From contig JANZYY010000178.1 of NCBI GenBank assembly GCA_026419705.1, forward strand, positions 1 through 9,186: 9,186 nucleotides of DNA, in the 5' to 3' direction. The DNA comes from Fischerella sp. (GTDB lineage Bacteria > Cyanobacteriota > Cyanobacteriia > Cyanobacteriales > Nostocaceae). The position numbers and the translations under genes are program-made. The notes under the pieces were generated by a model that ran no database searches, was not told the DNA's origin, and saw only the letters and a program-made list of their open reading frames with translations. Positions 6,534 through 9,186 of this stretch are shown piece by piece. Numbering within the stretch: the stretch's first letter is position 1; each line of letters opens with the position of its first letter.

Positions 6534-6547
6534 TTCCCAAATGGGAA
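6534..6547. promoter_or_regulatory. Inverted repeat 13 bp before kaiC, over its SD-like sequence
   Basis: TTCCCA-AA-TGGGAA (6534-6547) is a perfect 6-bp-arm inverted repeat. In the kaiBC mRNA it reads TTCCC-ATTT-GGGAA, a 5-bp hairpin whose 3' arm is the only Shine-Dalgarno-like sequence (GGGAAG, 12 nt before the ATG) ahead of kaiC. It could be an operator or a small RNA structure that limits KaiC translation relative to KaiB. Function is inferred. Confidence 0.45.
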
Positions 6548-6607
6548 TTGAACCCAGTTATTATATTAATTAAAGTTTAAATCTTAACTTTTTCGGTGTC
6601 TTATGGT

Positions 6608-6925
6608 CTACTCTTGAAGTTGATCGTCCTCAATCAGTTCTTCATATAGCAGATCTAAACCGATTAGCACTCTTTCTCTATCTGATAAGTCACCGATAAT
6701 TTTACGAACGGGTGGAGGCAGTATTTTAGATAAGGTCGGTGTGGCTAATATTTTATCTTCTTCTGCTAATTGCGGATTTTTGAGTACATCTATGACTTTC
6801 AAAGCATAAATTCCTTTAAATTCTTGTTCTAATATGTTCTTAAGTGTTTTTAATGCTCTGACAGAGTTAGGAGTGTTCCCTGCTACGTACAACTTAAGAA
6901 CGTAAGTCTTTCTTACTTGATTCAT
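6608..6925 (-). CDS. kaiB: Circadian clock protein KaiB
   Basis: KaiB, 105 aa, the fold-switching clock protein. In its thioredoxin-like state it binds the KaiC CI ring at night and sequesters KaiA. The sequence is almost canonical: KTYVLKLYVAGNTPNSVRALKTLKNIL at the N-terminus, YALKVIDVLKNPQLAEEDKILATPTLSKILPPPVRKIIGDLSDRERVLIGLDLLYEEL after it. G89 and D91, whose substitution stabilises the active fold in Thermosynechococcus KaiB, are present, as are K58 and the acidic C-terminal tail. The start is set at the ATG at 6925 because homologues begin here (MN..RKTYVLKLY). The frame stays open 32 codons further to a GTG at 7021, but that stretch (MSHDVLALTN...) matches no known KaiB and holds AT-poor leader sequence. 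kaiB is 208 bp from kaiA and 87 bp from kaiC, in line with a kaiBC unit. Confidence 0.97.
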   Translation of the reverse strand: MNQVRKTYVLKLYVAGNTPNSVRALKTLKNILEQEFKGIYALKVIDVLKNPQLAEEDKILATPTLSKILPPPVRKIIGDLSDRERVLIGLDLLYEELIEDDQLQE

Positions 6926-7035
6926 AGAATGACGGACCGGGGATGAAGATGAAACAACATAATGCAGTTTAGGGTGGCGATAACATCTATAGTTTGTAAG
7001 TGCTAGTACATCATGGCTCACTCAAATAAATTTAA

Positions 7036-7064
7036 ATTATAATATAAATAAATCTAACTTATAA
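7036..7064 (-). promoter_or_regulatory. Candidate kaiBC promoter in AT-rich kaiA-kaiB gap
   Basis: On the - strand a perfect -10 TATAAT (7041-7036) lies 17 bp from a poor -35 TTATAA (7064-7059), within an almost pure A/T stretch (about 7022-7087). The start would be near 7029, giving a kaiB leader of about 100 nt. A separate kaiBC promoter between kaiA and kaiB is known in Synechococcus elongatus. The -35 matches at three of six positions only, and such an AT-rich tract will contain TATAAT by chance. Confidence 0.3.
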
Positions 7065-7133
7065 TAAAAATAAAGAGTTTATTTTTTCTTGCATTTCCTG
7101 TGCGAAAACTTTGCTTGCTTCTATCACATCACT

Positions 7134-7439
7134 CTATTTAGGAAGCGATCGCCGATACAATTCACATAAGTGAGCTAAAATATCGATTAATGTCAAGCGG
7201 TAATCTAATAATGCTTCATCGCTACGTCCTTCTAATCTTAGCTGTTTGGAAAACTCATCAATTAGTTCCATGTGAATTTCTATAATTTGCGGCACAGGAA
7301 TATTAGCACAAAATACCGTATTGATAAATTTATCAATTTTTTCTGGCAGTGTTTTGTCTGTGGTAAAGTAATTTATAAGAATTTGGCGGTACTCTGATTT
7401 TAGTTCTTGTAAAATGCCCTGCTGCTCGGCTGTTGTCAT
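7134..7439 (-). CDS. kaiA: Short circadian clock protein KaiA (C-terminal domain only)
   Basis: KaiA, 101 aa, stimulates KaiC autophosphorylation by binding its C-terminal peptide as a dimer. Only the C-terminal four-helix domain is present: the whole protein aligns with the last ~100 residues of the 284-aa S. elongatus protein, with the signature EIHMELIDEFSKQLRLEGRSDEALLDYRLTLIDILAHLCELYRRSLPK (54-101). The N-terminal pseudo-receiver domain, which senses quinone redox state in S. elongatus, is absent. This is the normal form in Anabaena/Nostoc (about 102 aa), so it is not a broken gene. An in-frame TAG seven codons before the ATG rules out an in-frame extension, and no pseudo-receiver remnant was recognised upstream. 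The ATG has no clear Shine-Dalgarno; a 12-bp tandem repeat lies 13-33 bp before it. It heads the kaiA-kaiB-kaiC-TolC series. Confidence 0.96.
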   Translation of the reverse strand: MTTAEQQGILQELKSEYRQILINYFTTDKTLPEKIDKFINTVFCANIPVPQIIEIHMELIDEFSKQLRLEGRSDEALLDYRLTLIDILAHLCELYRRSLPK

Positions 7440-8476
7440 GTGCTGAAACTTTTGCTGCTATTCTTGCTGCTAGTGTCTAAAGTATGTGTAAATCTTGTTC
7501 GGATTTTTTCTATTTTCTTATTTGTTGCAACCACTTTGGTAAGGAGTTAATTTTGACCTTAAGTTCCAATTCAGGAAAGATTTTATGAGCGGTATTTAGT
7601 GGCAAATTTCCACAAGGCAATTGTGAGATCTATCCATACTAGAACATTTGGCGCAGTTGCCTGTTTTGTAGAAGTCACCCCATTTTTTCTAGTATTTAGT
7701 TGGAGCATCTCTAAGAAAACCATAACAACGCATAATTTTTGTAGGTCTACCTGTTTAACAAACCTGATTCGGGTTAGTGAATTTAGTAGCTTTTGGTAAG
7801 CTGGCAAACAATTTCCCAGTTCATATAGTTGTGTGGTAACTTTATGAAGTTGGAGATTATAACAAATTGTACAATCTTATTAAAAACTGTTACAAATTTG
7901 CTTGAGAATAAGTACTTAATGGATTTTCGAAGAGGATCAAACGCACGGGGAAATCTCGAATGAAGATTCGCTGACACAGATTTTACTTTCGGTGCTGGAG
8001 CTGCTAATCTCTAAGTGACAACTTTATATCTACCGAAATATAGATTTTTAAGTTTACTCCTTGATAAGATACTTAAACGAAGTTAAACGATTGTCGCATT
8101 CTAAATCATTATAATTCCTAAAGGTTCTAGAGCGAATCTTTGGAGCCATAATTGTCTTAGCTGTCGCTATCAAAGTAGAGCTTTAACGCCAAACACTGGT
8201 GACAGAAGCTCTCGGTGTGGGTAGCGGCTTATCGCTGTTAGAAACTGCCTTATCCAAAAGGTAGCTTCCGGTCGGGTAGGGTGGTTAGCCTCGAACTTCC
8301 CAGCAGTGCAGGCAAAAGCTGTTACTGGAACAAACTCAAAAAGAGTAAAGCTTCTGATGTTCAAGGCGTTGCAGTTGTCACAGGTGAGGATATAGCTGGA
8401 AGCGTGTAAATCATCACCAGATTGGTAGCTTGGTGATGCTGGATGCTTCTACATGAAGAATAACCCCCGAAATCTT
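7440..8476. other. 1-kb divergent intergenic region between kaiA and the sensor gene
   Basis: AT-rich from about 7440 to 8150, more GC-rich from about 8150 to 8420. No convincing gene: ORFs up to about 75 codons lie on both strands but have no recognisable domain, no good start site, and overlap one another. Visible small structures are a 12-bp tandem repeat (7452-7472), a palindrome ATTGTACAAT (7866-7875), an isolated HLR1-like half GTTACAAA (7889-7896), a hairpin CGAAT-GAAG-ATTCG (7957-7970) and a 5-bp hairpin ATCTA/TAGAT followed by T4 (8028-8049). The promoters of kaiA and of the sensor gene must lie here but were not identified. The segment 8225-8409 may be an eroded coding sequence. Confidence 0.6.
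7452..7472. repeat. 12-bp-period tandem repeat just upstream of kaiA
   Basis: TTGCTGCTA occurs at 7452-7460 and 7464-7472. On the - strand it reads TAGCAGCAA twice, 13-33 bp before the kaiA ATG, within the presumed leader. It could be a protein-binding site or a slippage product. No known motif is recognised. Confidence 0.4.
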
Positions 8477-9186
8477 ATGTCAATGCTCAAGTACCCTCTT
8501 TATGAATTTATCACCACCGTACCCAGCTGCCTGGAAACATCGACTGTGAAGATTGTGCTGGAAATTTTTGAGCAACAGCAGTGCGATCGCCTGGTAGTTT
8601 TGAATCAGCAACAATGTCCCGTTGGAATAATTTACTCTGCTGTTTTGCTACCACAAGTTTTAGCAGCAAATCAAGCCGGTAAAAGTAAAGCTGGGGCTGT
8701 GAATTTGCAGAGCTTGGTTGAACCAATACAGACTGTACCGGCTGCTTGGGGTGTGGAAGAATTTGCTTGGTTTTTGCGATCGCAAAAAAACCAAAACTAT
8801 CATAACCGAGATTGGGCACTAATTGATTCTGACGGGAAATTTTTCGGGCTTGTAGATAGTTTGCGCCTGTTGAAATTTTGGACGAATCAGAGAGGGGAAA
8901 TTCAAACTGACGAAAGCAAGCACTCCCCCATCCTCCGGGAAGTCAATGATGCTGCCAAACCAGCTGCTTGGGTGGCTTCTCCCAAGGTAAAATCCCGCCG
9001 CCGCAAACTACCTATGGCTCCAAAGTCAGCAACAGAGGGAATACCAGCGGAAAATCCACCTTCACTGCGACATCAGCCATTAATCCAGTTATTGGAAAGG
9101 CTACCTTGGCCTTTAATGTTGCAAACTGGTACAGGCGAGATAGTAACGCAAAATCCTGCTTGGTGGCAACAATTAGGAGTATTAAA
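8477..9186 (+). CDS. CBS-PAS sensor protein, probable histidine kinase (partial)
   Basis: An open frame with no stop before the window end: 236 complete codons, so the C-terminus is missing. Residues about 6-64 (YPLYEFITTVPSCLETSTVKIVLEIF...CDRLVVLN...PVGIIYSAVLLPQVL) and 79-137 (QSLVEPIQTVPAAWGVEEFAWFL...WALIDSDGKFFGLVDSLRLLKFW) look like two divergent CBS motifs, a pair that often binds adenine nucleotides. A basic linker (about 165-200, RRRK at 174-177) follows, then the start of a PAS domain (about 203-236, ERLPWPLMLQTGTGEIVTQNPAWWQQLG). CBS-PAS N-termini in Nostocales usually lead to a histidine kinase module, which is not visible here. Start choices are ATG 8477, ATG 8483, or in-frame ATG 8453 after a TAG at 8426; none has a Shine-Dalgarno. 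It is transcribed divergently from kaiA. Confidence 0.7.
   Translation, partial: MSMLKYPLYEFITTVPSCLETSTVKIVLEIFEQQQCDRLVVLNQQQCPVGIIYSAVLLPQVLAANQAGKSKAGAVNLQSLVEPIQTVPAAWGVEEFAWFLRSQKNQNYHNRDWALIDSDGKFFGLVDSLRLLKFWTNQRGEIQTDESKHSPILREVNDAAKPAAWVASPKVKSRRRKLPMAPKSATEGIPAENPPSLRHQPLIQLLERLPWPLMLQTGTGEIVTQNPAWWQQLGVL

Noticed and set aside
7583..7977. Two - strand ORFs (74 and 64 codons) upstream of kaiA, as a possible detached KaiA N-terminal domain
   Set aside because: Neither translation resembles the KaiA pseudo-receiver domain; they overlap each other and a + strand ORF, in AT-rich sequence.
8028..8049. ATCTA/TAGAT hairpin followed by T4 as a terminator
   Set aside because: The stem is five mostly A/T pairs with an 8-nt loop and no gene ends nearby; expected by chance in this AT-rich region.
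8261..8310. tRNA-like string 'gcctcgaacttccc'
   Set aside because: On either strand the supposed T-arm does not pair, and no acceptor or anticodon arm can be folded.
8170..8364. 64-codon - strand ORF
   Set aside because: No domain and no start context; it is the complement of the possibly eroded + strand segment.
8511..8819. 102-codon - strand ORF
   Set aside because: Antisense to the CBS region of the partial sensor gene, whose + frame is open to the window end and shows domain-like sequence.

Overview
The window is chromosomal DNA from a filamentous, heterocyst-forming cyanobacterium (Nostocales: Anabaena/Nostoc/Scytonema/Calothrix-like). The evidence is a kaiA-kaiB-kaiC clock cluster with a short, single-domain KaiA; a TolC-type outer-membrane channel gene directly after kaiC, as at hgdD in Anabaena sp. 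PCC 7120; an Ssl1498-family photosynthesis-associated miniprotein; and at least nine copies of the cyanobacterial HIP1 octamer GCGATCGC (starts at 151, 548, 2134, 2431, 2440, 4694, 7145, 8583, 8776). Bases 1-19 are the Tn5/Nextera mosaic end, so the left border is a sequencing-library artefact at a contig end.

Left part (1-1116): a terminator of a lost upstream transcript (174-211), then a well-formed promoter with an operator-like palindrome and an HLR1-like (RpaB-type) direct repeat, driving a 56-aa one-TM Ssl1498-family protein that ends in its own terminator. Next is about 580 bp without a convincing gene, holding a repeat-like segment and a strong 8-bp hairpin that could end a small RNA. 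Middle left (1117-2382, + strand): a polytopic O-antigen ligase/polymerase-family protein. It converges on the clock cluster; the 219-bp gap between them carries a tandem HIP1 pair.

Middle and right (7439 down to 2602, - strand): kaiA (101 aa, C-terminal domain only), a 208-bp gap with an AT-rich candidate kaiBC promoter, kaiB (105 aa), an 87-bp gap with an inverted repeat just before kaiC, kaiC (522 aa, every canonical catalytic and phosphorylation residue in place), 67 bp, then the TolC homologue (760 aa, with an unusually long N-terminal extension). KaiA, KaiB and KaiC form the post-translational circadian oscillator. The TolC channel is not part of the clock but could be read from the same transcript.

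Right end (7440-9186): a 1-kb divergent intergenic region with no convincing gene, then the first 236 codons of a CBS-CBS-PAS sensor protein (+ strand), probably a histidine kinase, which runs off the window. No CRISPR array, tRNA, rRNA or insertion sequence was seen. No wholly new system was found; the most interesting items are regulatory (HLR1-like site, IR before kaiC, possible small RNA) and contextual (clock-exporter linkage, divergent sensor).
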